NCBI RefSeq assembly: GCF_036785885.1
Contig: NC_092312.1
Coordinates: forward strand, 22,896,001 to 22,960,000
DNA from: Coffea arabica
Lineage: Eukaryota > Streptophyta > Magnoliopsida > Gentianales > Rubiaceae
Length of the DNA stretch: 64,000 nucleotides
Direction of reading: 5' to 3'
The notes beneath the pieces were generated by a model. It was not told where the DNA came from, did not search any database, and saw only the letters and a program-made list of their open reading frames with translations. Positions 50,163 to 61,086 of this stretch are shown piece by piece. The translations under genes and the position numbers were made by a program. The first letter of the stretch is position 1, and each line of letters opens with the position of its first letter.

Positions 50163-50421
50163 CCATCAAGTTTTCAAGTAATTAATTTGACCTCATATGA
50201 TATGAGCCTATATCCATATGGTATCACTATGATGATTTAGTTGCTTGGTGACCACAACGTTACATGTAGCCCCTTTGACTAAGTCCACACAAGTATTTGA
50301 TATATAGAACCACTCAAAACAATTACCTAAGGAAATATTAGGAGAAAATGTTGATAATTTTTGGGTGCTTGGGAAAAGAATTGAATTAACTGTCTAGGGG
50401 AATGCTCAAAATCAACGAGAA

Positions 50422-50969
50422 TAAGGATGGCAATGGAGGCGGGTGCCCGCACTGTAGGGGTAGAAATGAGAAGGGGGATGGGGCGGGGCAGGGGCAAAAT
50501 ATTTCCCCCCGCCTTAAAACGGGACCGAGGTGGGGCAATATACACCTGCCCCATCCCCTGCCCTGTCCCCTGGATACAATAAATAAATAAATAGCCGCCG
50601 CCGCAACAATTGAAGAAATTTTTTGGACTATTGTTGATTTGTTTCCAACGCCCCCCCCCCCCAAAAGACTAAACTATCCAATTCCAACCTATTTTGCTCC
50701 AAACCCATTTTTATTTCGATCGGTTCCCTTCCTCCGCATTGAATGTAACTTGACTTGTTGTGTTTTATTTCCATCTTGACAACTTTTTAATCTTATTGAA
50801 CATTGTTTACAATTGTATTATTATAAGTAAACATTTATGATAAGTTAATTTCTTCCCCCGTGGAGGGCCACGGGGGAAATGGGGCGGGGGTAGGGGGCAA
50901 GGGGCAGGGGTTGGGGCGGGGGTAGGGGGAGTTATTTGATAAGAATCCCCCGCCCCATTGCCACCCCTA
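50422..50969. mobile_element. Non-autonomous hAT element (TGGCAATGG type)
   Basis: Ends TAAGGATGGCAATGG and inverted TAGGGGTGGCAATGG; flanks AACGAGAA (50414-50421) and AATGAGAA (50970-50977), a 7/8 target duplication. G-rich subterminal repeats (GGGGCGGGGGTAGGGG type) at both ends resemble those of the element at 35608-36483. Contains C homopolymer 50651-50662 and no transposase. Confidence 0.88.
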
Positions 50970-51215
50970 AATGAGAAGGTATTGAATGTGGGCTGATGTG
51001 AGCAAAGGCATATCATAACTGGTATTTGAAACCTTATTTTTATTTATTTTAAACCAAAATTAGTACCTGCATACTCATCTCTTGATTAATTAATTCAACT
51101 TTAGTTTGGGTGAACTATGGTGTACATGTTTTTATTAGAAGGATTCAAAACTTGGAATTGAAGAAATTCATGATAGAAAGTTTATGTTAAGCAAGTTTTA
51201 TGGGTCAAAGGGTTA

Positions 51216-51478
51216 GTTCTCACTTTGGTATCTAAACTTTAAAATGGAGTACTTTAGTCCCTAAAGTATAAAGTTTATTATACTTAAGTCCCTAAAATAT
51301 AGAATTTGTCCATTTGATTTCTTAAAGTATAAAATTTGCCCCAATTTAGTCCCTAAAGTATACCCACTTAATAATAAAATCTGTCTCATTTCTTTAATGA
51401 TGTTACTTAAGTGAAATAAATTTTATGATTTAGTGATTAGAGTGTCTCATTTTTAAGTTTAAGGACTAAAGTGAAAAT
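51216..51478. mobile_element. Small MITE-like element with long TIRs
   Basis: The left end TTCTCACTTTGGTATCTAAA and the inverted right end TTTTCACTTTAGTCCTTAAA continue similar for about 35 bp. Inside, the phrase AGTCCCTAAAGTATA occurs two to three times. No clear target duplication. AT-rich and non-coding. Confidence 0.55.
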
Positions 51479-51910
51479 TTAAGTATAGTTAAAGGGTATA
51501 AAGTGGAATTAAACCGTCGGAAAATCATAGGCTAACGAGCATCAAACTTTAGCTCTTCCTCTTGGGCCAGTTATCCAAAAGGGAACTCTGGGTATTCTCT
51601 CTGCGCTGCTGTTCTTGTCATGTCGCTCACAGGTTCGGGTTAGAATAATTGAACGTGCTGCATTCTTAAGACGAGTCGTGAATTAATTTTTCCTTTAATT
51701 AAGAATTTGGACCAATGGTTAGTGGTAGCTGCCTTTGCGTCTTCTGTTTGTAAATAGTTTATATCATCATCATCATCATCATCATCATATAAAAAAAGTG
51801 CGACGAAGGCCCTATGCTTCTTCCTTTTCAAAACGTTGTCAAATCTTTCAGAAAATATGCTAGCATTGTGGCCTTTGTCCTTTGCATTCTTTTACTTAAT
51901 TATTCTCTAA

Positions 51911-52075
51911 GTTTGTTTGGATTGCGGTTTATTTGTCAAAATATATTTGCTTACGTCATCATTACAATTTTCAATACAGCTTTTTATCTTTCCAATTATC
52001 TTTTTATCTCACATACATCACATCACAAAAAGTGCTACAGTAAAAATATCTCTAATAATTCACAATCCAAACAAA
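51911..52075 (-). mobile_element. MITE of a family also present at 58880-59185
   Basis: On the minus strand it starts TTTGTTTGGATTGTGAATTA. It contains CTGTAGCACTTTTTGTGATG and TGTATGTGAGATAAAAAG, and ends in the inverted TTTGGATTGCGG. The same internal phrases occur in two copies at 58880-59185. TIR of about 12 bp; target duplication unclear. Confidence 0.75.
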
Positions 52076-53400
52076 TCCTCTGTTGGCTAACATGCTAGTT
52101 GACTTTGCATGCCACCACGAGGAAGAAGAAGGTTTATCTCTCATCCTTTTTCATGTTACTAAGTATTGGTAACTCTAAAGATCCTCTCAACAAATCAACC
52201 CCTTGTGCAAAACGTGAGTTGACCACTTGATGAAACAAAAGGTGCGGGTTTGGTTGCAAGTTAGGCCTACACTGCTTAAATAAACAGGCCAAGAATTTGA
52301 AGATTCAGTGGCAAAAGCCTATTTTCTTTTATAAACTTGCAGGAGTAACTTAATCTATTTTCTCACTTTGTACTTATTTAGGTGACGTCTTCTTAGATAT
52401 CGTTGCTTTCTCTTGGGGATTTAATCAAGAATGAGTTAAAACATGGAGAGCAATAAAAAAAAAATCAATCAACCTGAGAACCGTAGAATTGGCCGCTAAT
52501 ATTGACCTGTAAATGTAGTGTTAAACTAGAAAAGCACTCATTAGTATACCTAACTAATCACGTAGATGCACATATATATGCACTGATTTACATTGAATAT
52601 CTCCCTTACTCTTTGACAATTTTTTGAAAAAATTTTCTGAATTAATTTCAATTTTTTAGACTTTTTAATGAGTACCCAGCGGACATCCATTAGCTAAACT
52701 CATAAAAAAAAAATGCTAAAGGGAAAAAAATGTGTCATAGACAATGTTGTTAATTAGTTAGCAAATAGTACTATCACCAAAATTAGCAGTACAGTTGTTC
52801 AATAAACTAGGGATGGTATCAATTGTTTAAGAATTCTAAATCCAGTAATTCTGATTGTGTTTGCTTGACTCTCTACTCGATCTCTAATTGCATTTCTACC
52901 TTAGCGAACAATGAGACAGATGAGTGTAATATAATGTCCGAGAAGGGTTAATTATAAGTCTGATGGTAAGGTGAGAGGGATTGTAAAAAAAAAAAAAAAA
53001 ATGGATAGTATAATGTCTGTTCAAGCTGTTTAATTATACTTGAAGTCCATTGTCCCAACCAAACCAAAATTCCATACCCTCAATCGACAGAAAGGAAGGA
53101 AGTGCTCACGATTATTTAAAAAAAAAAAAAAATCATTCTTGCAAAACCAATTCATCATCACTATGATGTCATGCTCATCTTGAGTGAGAAACCTCAAAGT
53201 GATTCTTTGAATCAGAAAAAATGAGTATAAAGTTATATGTTAAGCTATCCTGTTGGGTCTTAAATGGCTAGTGAACCTTCGCTACAGGTTCCACAAATAG
53301 TAATACATTAACGTCTTTGAATTGAATTAATAAAGCCATTTCCGGAACGTGATTCACGAATAGAATAACGAACTTTCCTGCATGCCTAATTTCTCTTGTA
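52076..53400. other. Upstream region of ERF copy 1
   Basis: AT-rich non-coding sequence. From about 52730 onward parts align with the region upstream of ERF copy 2 (about 59550-60390), including a GTATC-rich phrase near 52818 / 59637 and AACCAAACCAAA near 53057 / 60108. No gene seen. Confidence 0.5.
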
Positions 53401-53410
53401 TATATATAAG
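53401..53410 (+). promoter_or_regulatory. TATA box of ERF copy 1
   Basis: TATATATAAG lies 108 bp upstream of the ERF start codon. The equivalent position upstream of copy 2 carries TATATAAG, and both are followed by AACG. Confidence 0.65.
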
Positions 53411-53517
53411 AACGATGTACAAAGCTTTTAACTTCCAATAACTCTTTGATCAGCTGACCAAAAGAACCAGAACCCATCTCAGAAATCATCTCTGTTTTCA
53501 ACTTCAACTGGAAATTC

Positions 53518-54120
53518 ATGCACTCAGAAGCCATGTCAAACACTGATCTTGCCCTACTTGATTCCATACACCAGCAGCTTTTGAATGATTCTCTATTTTC
53601 TGATATTTTTCCTAGCTTTTCTCATGATGCAACTATTGACGATTTTAAGTCAAACACTAGCTTCAACAACTGTCCTTTGGCAGAAAGTTGCGGTCAAACA
53701 CTGCCAAACATGGATAATTCGCACCGAACCACCACCGACGGCTTGGTCAACATTGACGAGCAGGAAGAGGACAGAAACGGGTCAGCGGCGGCGCGTGGGA
53801 AGAACGCATCGGCTGAGTGGACAAGGTATAGAGGCGTAAGGCGGAGGCCGTGGGGGAAGTTCGCGGCGGAGATAAGGGACCCCAGGAAGAAAGGGTCAAG
53901 AATTTGGCTCGGAACATACGGGACACCTGAGGAAGCTGCCATGGCTTACGACCGGGCAGCTTTTGAAATAAGGGGTGCCCGGGCTGTGCTCAATTTTCCA
54001 CACTTGATTGGCTCTAACATGTGTTCGACTCCTCAAACGGTGAGCCCGAAGAGACGTTCACCAGAGCCTTCCACTTCTTCCTCTCCGAAGAAGAGGAAAC
54101 TTGCCAATGCCTCCATCTAG
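53518..54120 (+). CDS. AP2/ERF transcription factor, group IX, copy 1 (200 aa)
   Basis: Intronless ORF. The N-terminus ([20 protein letters not shown]) matches the short acidic/hydrophobic motif of group IX ERFs such as ERF1/2/13. One complete AP2 domain spans about residues 103-161: [19 protein letters not shown], then [36 protein letters not shown]. Ala14 and Asp19 of the domain (the D in EIRD, residue 121) fit binding to a GCC box. The C-terminus is Ser-rich and ends with SPKKRK, a likely nuclear signal. Group IX factors act in ethylene/jasmonate responses and, in some asterids, in alkaloid gene control. A TATA box precedes it. Copy 2 lies about 7 kb downstream; the nsLTP relic lies upstream on the other strand. 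Confidence 0.95.
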   Translation: MHSEAMSNTDLALLDSIHQQLLNDSLFSDIFPSFSHDATIDDFKSNTSFNNCPLAESCGQTLPNMDNSHRTTTDGLVNIDEQEEDRNGSAAARGKNASAEWTRYRGVRRRPWGKFAAEIRDPRKKGSRIWLGTYGTPEEAAMAYDRAAFEIRGARAVLNFPHLIGSNMCSTPQTVSPKRRSPEPSTSSSPKKRKLANASI

Positions 54121-55910
54121 ATTCTAGCTAGCCGGAACAATTTTTTTTTTTTTTTTTTTTTAGCAATCTGGAACAAATTAGTATATTACAAGATTGTTAA
54201 TATTAAATTTCAGTAGTTCTTTATTACTACTAGTAATAAAACACGTGATATTCACGTGAATTTGATGCTTTCTTAGTTTTTTTTTTTGCCCTTTTCATTA
54301 TTATGAGAATCTCTATTATTGCTAGAGCAATAAAAATATTTCAAACCAAATTAAAAAAAATAAAATCCATTTAAGTTATGATATAGAGAACACAGATTAA
54401 ATTCATACAATTTTGTCTTTTCTCAAAATTCAAATGTTTGTCCCGATGATGTCATATTATTGTGAAATGTGGTGAAAAAAAAAAATCAATCGTATGCCTG
54501 GATAATTTGTCTCATCTTATTGTCGAAATTAGAGCATCTTTGAGAAATATTCCTTTACCTGCTGAACTCCCAATGACTTTAGTAGCAAATGCATACCTTT
54601 CCTGGGAAGCATGGGCAAAATCTTTCTGAATTAAATTCAAAATTGTGAAACTTTCATAACGATAAAATGAAAAATATATATTAATTAATATAACATAGTG
54701 AATTCATTTCTCAATTAATGGTGCCGTGTTAAAAGTATAACTGTTTATGACATTTATGATTTCATAAATATTGTCTTTGTTATATAAGCTATAGTTCAAG
54801 TCAAATCGTGGGTTCCCTCCCATACTGGTATTTCCTACTCTTTTTTTTATATACAATAAATTTTATTTTACACATATTTCTACTCTATACTAAAAAGAGA
54901 GGAAGACTTAAAGAGATTCAAAAAAAAACTTAAAGAAACTGAACTGCCACCGACCAAGACAAATACACAGACAAACTATTCAAAAAAGAGATTTTCCTAC
55001 TCTTTTTTTTTTTTTTCGACAACGATAGATGTTGTATAACCTATTCTAGCCTAATCTAAGAGAAGAGACAGGGGAATGATCAACTAAAATCAGCCACATA
55101 TTATGGCCAAATTGTGGGAGGTAGGTTAATCCCTAACCTCCAGCATCACAATTATGGTGATGGTGATGACTACTGTACCAAATGGCCAGTGGCGAGATTT
55201 TCCTGCTCTCTGGGGGGTTCTTTACTCTAGTAGTTCTGCCGTTGCCATGATCATTCTCCACGTTACCTATCCCAAATCAGTCCACTTTCTAGGATTCCTA
55301 TTTCTGGAATTGAAATAAGAAATGTTATAGGTTTCTGTGCCAAAGACATATAAACAGTACCCCTTTTGTTTAAAGGAAAAAAAAAAAAAACCTATTAATC
55401 CCGTACACGCATGTGATTCATAGTTCAGACGGGCATGACCAGTCAAAGCTTCCTAGGAGTGAAAGCAAGGAACAATCTTCAATGTTGAACGATACTATAT
55501 ATGTAATAGACAAATAGGCCACTCGACCAACGTGCCTGTGTATTTTCACATGTGGACATGCCCAACTTCTTCGTAAGTCACTAAATCAGAGAAAATTCAG
55601 AAGCAATATGATTAAGAATCTGGATACGGCTTATTTTATTCGTACAAAGAAACAAAAACTTATTGTACTACTATATGTTGCCCGAGAATTGGAACCAGAT
55701 GTTTTGACCCAAAAAAAAAAAAAAAGGAGAATGGGAACCAGATGTCCCATTCCACAAACTCTCCCTCTCTTTATTCTTGCTCAATGTGGACTCCTCCAGT
55801 GATCTTAGCTTAAGCTGTCAGTATAAGCATTATGCAAGCATTAGTATTAGCAGAATCCATAAGATTTAGCACTAATTAATCTAATTTAATCATTTCTACA
55901 ATAAAGTTAC
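54121..55910. other. Spacer between the two duplicated segments
   Basis: T and A runs (54141-54161, 54999-55016, 55379-55391) and AT-rich sequence. No coding region or clear transposon ends. The boundary between the two duplication units should lie here. Confidence 0.5.
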
Positions 55911-56242
55911 TTACTTGTCGCAATTGACACTTTTGGAGATAGGGATATCGAGGGTAACACCACATTTTCTAGGAAGGGCTTGGGCAGCATCATCCTTGAG
56001 ACTGGGGAAGTGATTTGCAGCTTCTTTAACGCAATTGCATGCGTCCCTTTTGTCTGCTGGCGTTTTCACAGCCGCTATCAAGCTTTTGACACCACTGCAA
56101 CATGCTGGCCCTGGCTCGCCACCTGCATTAAGATAGGGAACGCACCTGGTCAAATATCCATCCACTTCTGGCACTTGATTGCCTGCCCTGGCTCAATCAT
56201 CAGCTGAACCAAGGCTAAAACTACAACAATGTAGCCCTTCAT
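55911..56242 (-). pseudogene. Non-specific lipid-transfer protein relic, copy 2 (frameshifted)
   Basis: The start MKGYIVVVLALVQLMIEPGQ and a mature part with all later cysteines can be read, but in two frames. After AIKC one C is missing relative to copy 1 (CAAGTGC-CAGAAG), so the signal-peptide frame stops soon after (KWMDI then TGA). The mature frame (PEVDGYLTRCVPYLNAGG, ACCSGVKSL, RDACNCVKEAAN, RKCGVTLDIPIS, VNCDK) is open from about 56174 to TAA at 55913-55911. Copy 2 also lacks 9 bp in the signal peptide, which is in frame. As it stands no secreted nsLTP can be made from this copy. Confidence 0.85.
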
Positions 56243-57900
56243 TTTTTTTTTTAAAAGCTATTGATGATGATACTGGAATTTTACTTCGATAAATTTTGTT
56301 TGTCTGATATCTTGTGTGTTTTCACTTGACAATGAAGCTTTTTACAGTTGGGCTCGAGACTGTTACTTAGTACTGATAGCATAGCATAGGTAAGGTTTGT
56401 TATATTATTTTGGATGTTTCTTTCTTCTTCACCTGTCATTAAGTTTTTGCTATTTTCTGGAGAAGTTTTCTCGATTCTATTTCCCTTCATTTTGTCGATT
56501 CTTGCGCTTGCAGGCTTGATGATGCATTTTGTGTTTGAGTTGGTTTCTTGGTGACATAAACAATCAGAAATCCTATCCACTTAAATCCTGAAGCTAAATA
56601 ACACCTTAAATTTGTTGAAAGAGAAAAGTACAATTTAAAAAAAAAAAAGAAAAAAGAAAAATATCCAAAAATTAAGGTCTACCCTGAATAGCCTATAACT
56701 CGTTGTTTCTTCAAGAAGATTTATTGCATGTAATCCTTCACTAAATTAAAACACTTGTTATAGAGGAGTGGTACTTAACTCACTTATGTCGAAAGCCGTA
56801 GAACTTAATAAGCAGTTCACCCGTAGGGGTATAAATGAGTCAAAAGAAGTCCAACACTTTAATATTTAAATTTGTTTGGTTATTTTGATAAATTTGAAAT
56901 TTTGTTCAAATTTAACTCGTTTATTTCTCGAATAAACTCGATTCGAGTCAAACTAAGTCGAGGTCAAGTAGTTTGAACTTTTTATATATAAATTTCATTT
57001 ATATGCTAATTAAGCCGATCTCAAGTTGAGTTTGAAATTTTATCAAACATAAATTACTGTTCAAGTTTAGTTTGATTAACTGGCGAATCAAACTTGGATA
57101 AACTGTTTCACAGCCGAACTCGATTTGAGTATTGAGTAATTTGGTTTATTTTTCAACCCTATTTCCATACATTAGAAACAAGTTATGAATGACTAAGCAA
57201 TTATTGATCCAGCACTAACAACAAAAAATACAAAAAGAATATCTAGAAATAAAAAAAAATGTTTAGCAAAACCGCAGAGCCATTATTTGGTGTAATGGCC
57301 ATTTTGAAGTTGACTCTTGGTCAACCAAAGTCCCGTGTTTGCACATATAAGTTCTAACCATTCAAAGGATATAATTAAGGAATTATTAGGGATCTTGTAA
57401 GAAAAACAGAAAATAATAGGGGAAAACATGAACAAAATGTGCAGGAGATCCACCAACCAATAACTAGTATTTGGAATCAAAAAAAATTTTTTTTTTTTTT
57501 TTTTTTTTTGCTTCAAACCAGTCTTAGTGTCCCCGGATAATGCTCTTCTCTCAATTAATTAAAATTTGATGTCGCTGTATTGTGATATACACATTTTATG
57601 AGAAGGATGAACCCGAAAACTTTATTTTGGAAAGAGAATGAATTCAAAACATGAAAGTAATTCATGATAGGTCTTTATTGGATACTCGTTAAACTATAAC
57701 TATGTAACTCAAGTGTTAAATTTTTTTTATATAAATTTCATTAGAAAAATAATATAAATACAAAAGAAATAATAATTATTAGTATATGCACCTCTATAAA
57801 TCATAATAGACTGAGTGTGATTTAGATGTATTAATGCACCCCATAGAATAACCCATTCATGACATAGAATTTACTGTTTGCAAGTGTTATGACCTCAGAA
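56243..57900. other. Upstream region of nsLTP copy 2, with a possible hAT remnant
   Basis: 56243-57320 is alignable in parts with 47510-48250 (duplication). 56824-57161 may be a small hAT-like element: ends TAGGGGTATAAATGAG and inverted TAGGGTTGAAAAATAA, with AACTCGATTCGAG-type motifs inside. The flanks do not match well. A T run lies at 57487-57509. No gene. Confidence 0.5.
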
Positions 57901-58879
57901 ATCATCGGCCAACAGGTATCAAGTCTGGCTCTTGCTCTTGGCCATGCAAAAGAGACTTCTCTCCATGCATGTGTTCTTGATTCTTGTCATGACACCTAAG
58001 AGTTGGGGTGAAAACATTGACCGTGGTACATTCTTCATTAGTAGGTGTCCATAATGAAAGTGAAAGGAAGATCATTCATGAAATAACCTTTCCTCCAATT
58101 AAGAATTCGAGCCAATGGTTTCCAAGCATAAGATACAAATTCTTTCATACTAGTCTATACTATTCATCCTTGCGACATCTTTTTCCTTTGTTTTATTTGA
58201 CTAGTCTATACAATCATAGGACCAAGGGCATTCATGCCTGTTGTAAAAGAGTGCCACGAAGGTCCTATGTTTCTTCCCTTTGAAAACGTTTTCAAATCTC
58301 TCACAAGATTTGGTTCTGCATATAAAATTGTAACCATGGAGACTTTTGTTCTTTATCTTTTTTTCTTTCTACTTAATTATACTTTGTTAATCAATATGTC
58401 TCATTCTTGTTGACCTTACATGCGAAACACAGGGATTCGGAATAATTTCTCATCATTCATCATTTTACCAAATATATTTTATTGCTAGGAGTGTGTTTGT
58501 GTCAGCATATTTAATCAAGGCTTCAAATTAAAAATTTTTATATTATTGTTTAGTAGTGTTTTAGTTAAGTTAGGGTTTTAGTAATTTTATTGGAGTCAAG
58601 TTATAGCAGTTTGATTGTTTAGACATTGGTATCTTATTAAAAAAATTTTATAGTTGTAAGACTTATTTATTAAATCATCTAGTCTATAAATAGGGAGTTA
58701 TATTATTGTATTTAGTTGAGAAGAGTGAAGAATTGAGAGTCTTATTCTTCTGATGTCATTAATAAATTATTATTGGTACTATTCGTCTTCTCCCAAACAT
58801 ATTTTTATGTGTGTGAATTACCTTCCTATGATATTGGTTCTGTCAAATTTATCTCCTATATAGATTTTTGGATTCTACA
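57901..58879. other. Duplicated spacer upstream of ERF copy 2
   Basis: The phrase GAAGG(C/T)CCTATG(C/T)TTCTTCC occurs at 58258-58277 and at 51806-51825, and neighbouring text aligns. This marks the same duplicated segment. The 91-codon ORF at 58008-58283 has no family resemblance and is not called. Confidence 0.6.
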
Positions 58880-59185
58880 GTTTGGATAGTAAATTATTAG
58901 AGATAATTTTTTGAAAAAAAAAATACTATAGCACTTCTTTTATGTTATGTACGTGAGATAAAAAGATGGTTAAAAAATATGTTGATGATGTAATCAAATA
59001 AATTTTTACAAAATAATATTGAGTGTATTTGGATTATATATTGTTTCCACCTTATTTACACTCACTGATTTACTTGCATCATCAATACATTTTTTAATCA
59101 CCTTTTTATCTCACATATATCACATCAAAATAGTGCTATTGTATTTTTTCACAAAATTATCTCAAATAATTTATTATCCAAACAC
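58880..59185. mobile_element. Two MITE copies in inverted orientation (hairpin)
   Basis: 58880-59038 reads TTTGGATAGTAAATTATTAG...TATAGCACTTCTTTTATG...GTGAGATAAAAAGATGG. 59024-59185 is the same element reversed (its reverse complement has TTTGGATAATAAATTATTTG, AATAGCACTATTTTGATGTG, GTGAGATAAAAAGGTG). The two share the central TATTTGGAT. Together they can form a long imperfect hairpin. Confidence 0.75.
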
Positions 59186-60387
59186 AGCTCATTGATTTTT
59201 CCTGTAAAAAATGATATATATATATATATATATACATATAATACACGTGTGTGACTGTGTGTGTGTGTGTTCATATTTAACGTGACAATACTAAAATTCA
59301 AAATCTTTGGGGAGGCCTTCCCTAGATCTCAATACTAGACATCTAAATCTTTTTAAACATAGATCCCAAGTAACAGTACTGGTTGTTGAATTTTGGGGAC
59401 GATATTTTGTATTGTTATTGCTCCCAATGTGGTGATATTCCTTTCACAACCTGATCAATACCGTACAGCTACAGTGGACTTGGCCAATAATGCTATCCAG
59501 AAAATCCCTAGTCATACTGGAAAAGAAGAAATACTAAATAAAAGGAATGTACTATAGACAATTTTGTTATTCCGCAAATAGTATCATGCTATTATTAGCA
59601 GCATCAGCATCAATGTGTTCATTAAACTATTAATCGTATCAACTCTTTAAGAATTTCTAAATCAACCAATTCTGATTGTGTTTTCACTCATATTTGACCC
59701 TCAGTTACAATTCTAGCTATTTCCAGTTTCCACCTAAATAGTTAGCCACCGCAGAGATTGGAGTGCATAAGGCAAAATTTCATACATTTGATGAGCTTGT
59801 AGTAAGTATTCTGAGAATATACAAATCCTAGAACCCATGCCTGCTAAAAAAAAAAAAAAAAAAATTTACCGGTAAAAAACATCTAGCATAATGATACATG
59901 AGTAAATCTTACATACGCCGACAGTGTATACACTATCACTGTTAGATTCATGATATATATGTAAAAGTTGAATTTTAAATTTAAATTTTATATAATTATC
60001 ATTCATCAAATGCTGATACATATACTGTCAATATAGGAAAGATTAATCCATGATATGATATAATGGCCATTTATGCTGTTTAATTGTACTTGAACTCCAA
60101 TATTCTAACCAAACCAAATATCCATATCATCCTTAATGCACTAAAAAAGAAGGAATTACTCAATTAATTAAAAACTCTCATTCTATCAAAACTAACTCAT
60201 GATCTTTGGAATAAAAAACTATTAAATTTTTATGAAGAATTATTCTCGGGCTGTTAAATAGCTACCGAACCTTCACTGGAAATTCCACAAAAGTTAGTAA
60301 ATAACTGCTTTGGATTAAATAATAAAGCCATATCCAAAACGTGGTTGAATAGATAAAGAACTCTCTTTTGCATGCTTAATTTTCCCG
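59186..60387. other. Upstream region of ERF copy 2
   Basis: Contains (TA)n at about 59216-59232 with a (GT)n tract at 59246-59269, and an A run at 59847-59864. The proximal 800 bp align in parts with the region upstream of ERF copy 1. No gene seen. Confidence 0.5.
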
Positions 60388-60395
60388 TATATAAG
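60388..60395 (+). promoter_or_regulatory. TATA box of ERF copy 2
   Basis: TATATAAG lies 98 bp before the ERF start codon. Its neighbourhood (CATGC(C/T)TAATTT...GAACG) is conserved with copy 1. Confidence 0.65.
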
Positions 60396-60492
60396 AACGC
60401 CAATGTACAAAGCTTCCAACCTCCACAGCTCTTTGATTAGTTGACAACAGGGAGCAGAACCCATCTCAGAAATCATCTTCAACCTAAAAATC

Positions 60493-61086
60493 ATGCACCC
60501 AGAAACCATCTCAAATTCTGATCTTGCCCTACTTGACTCCGTACATCAGCAACTTTTGGATGATTCTCTATTTTCTGATATTTTTCCAGCATCCAGCTTT
60601 TTTGATGGAACAATTTACGGCTATAATCCCAACTCTAGCTGTGAAGCCTCTCTTCTAGCACAAAGTTGCGGAGAAATATTCGATAATCCACCCTCTACCA
60701 CAACCGATAACTTGGTCAAAATTGATCAGGTGGAGCAGAGAATGGAGTTCGAGCTGCCGCGTGGAAAGCCCGCATCAGTAGAGTGGCCGAGGTATAGAGG
60801 TGTAAGGCGGAGGCCGTGGGGGAAGTTCGCCGCGGAGATAAGGAACCCCAAGAAGAAAGGGTCAAGAATTTGGCTCGGAACATACGAGACAGCTGAGGAT
60901 GCTGCAATGGCTTATGACCTGGCAGCTTTTGAAATACGGGGCGCCAGGGCTCTGCTTAATTTTCCACACTTGGTTGGCTCTAACATGTATTCGACACCTC
61001 AAAGGGTGAGCCCGAGGAGCCGCCCATCAGAGACTTCCACTTCTTCCTCACCGAAGAAGAGGAAACTTGACAATGGCTCCATATAG
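60493..61086 (+). CDS. AP2/ERF transcription factor, group IX, copy 2 (197 aa)
   Basis: Intronless paralogue of the ERF at 53518-54120. The N-terminus ([20 protein letters not shown]) and C-terminus ([14 protein letters not shown]) are conserved. The segment between residues about 36 and 95 has diverged strongly. The AP2 domain (about residues 100-158) is complete: [19 protein letters not shown], then [38 protein letters not shown]2 position 19 is Asn (residue 118) instead of the Asp normal in ERFs, and Arg after AMAYD is Leu. It therefore probably still binds DNA, but specificity or affinity may differ. The frame is open throughout and the promoter has a TATA box, so I consider it a working gene. 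Confidence 0.94.
   Translation: MHPETISNSDLALLDSVHQQLLDDSLFSDIFPASSFFDGTIYGYNPNSSCEASLLAQSCGEIFDNPPSTTTDNLVKIDQVEQRMEFELPRGKPASVEWPRYRGVRRRPWGKFAAEIRNPKKKGSRIWLGTYETAEDAAMAYDLAAFEIRGARALLNFPHLVGSNMYSTPQRVSPRSRPSETSTSSSPKKRKLDNGSI

Noticed and set aside
51814-52098. 94-codon ORF
   Set aside because: Mostly covers the MITE at 51911-52075; chance frame.
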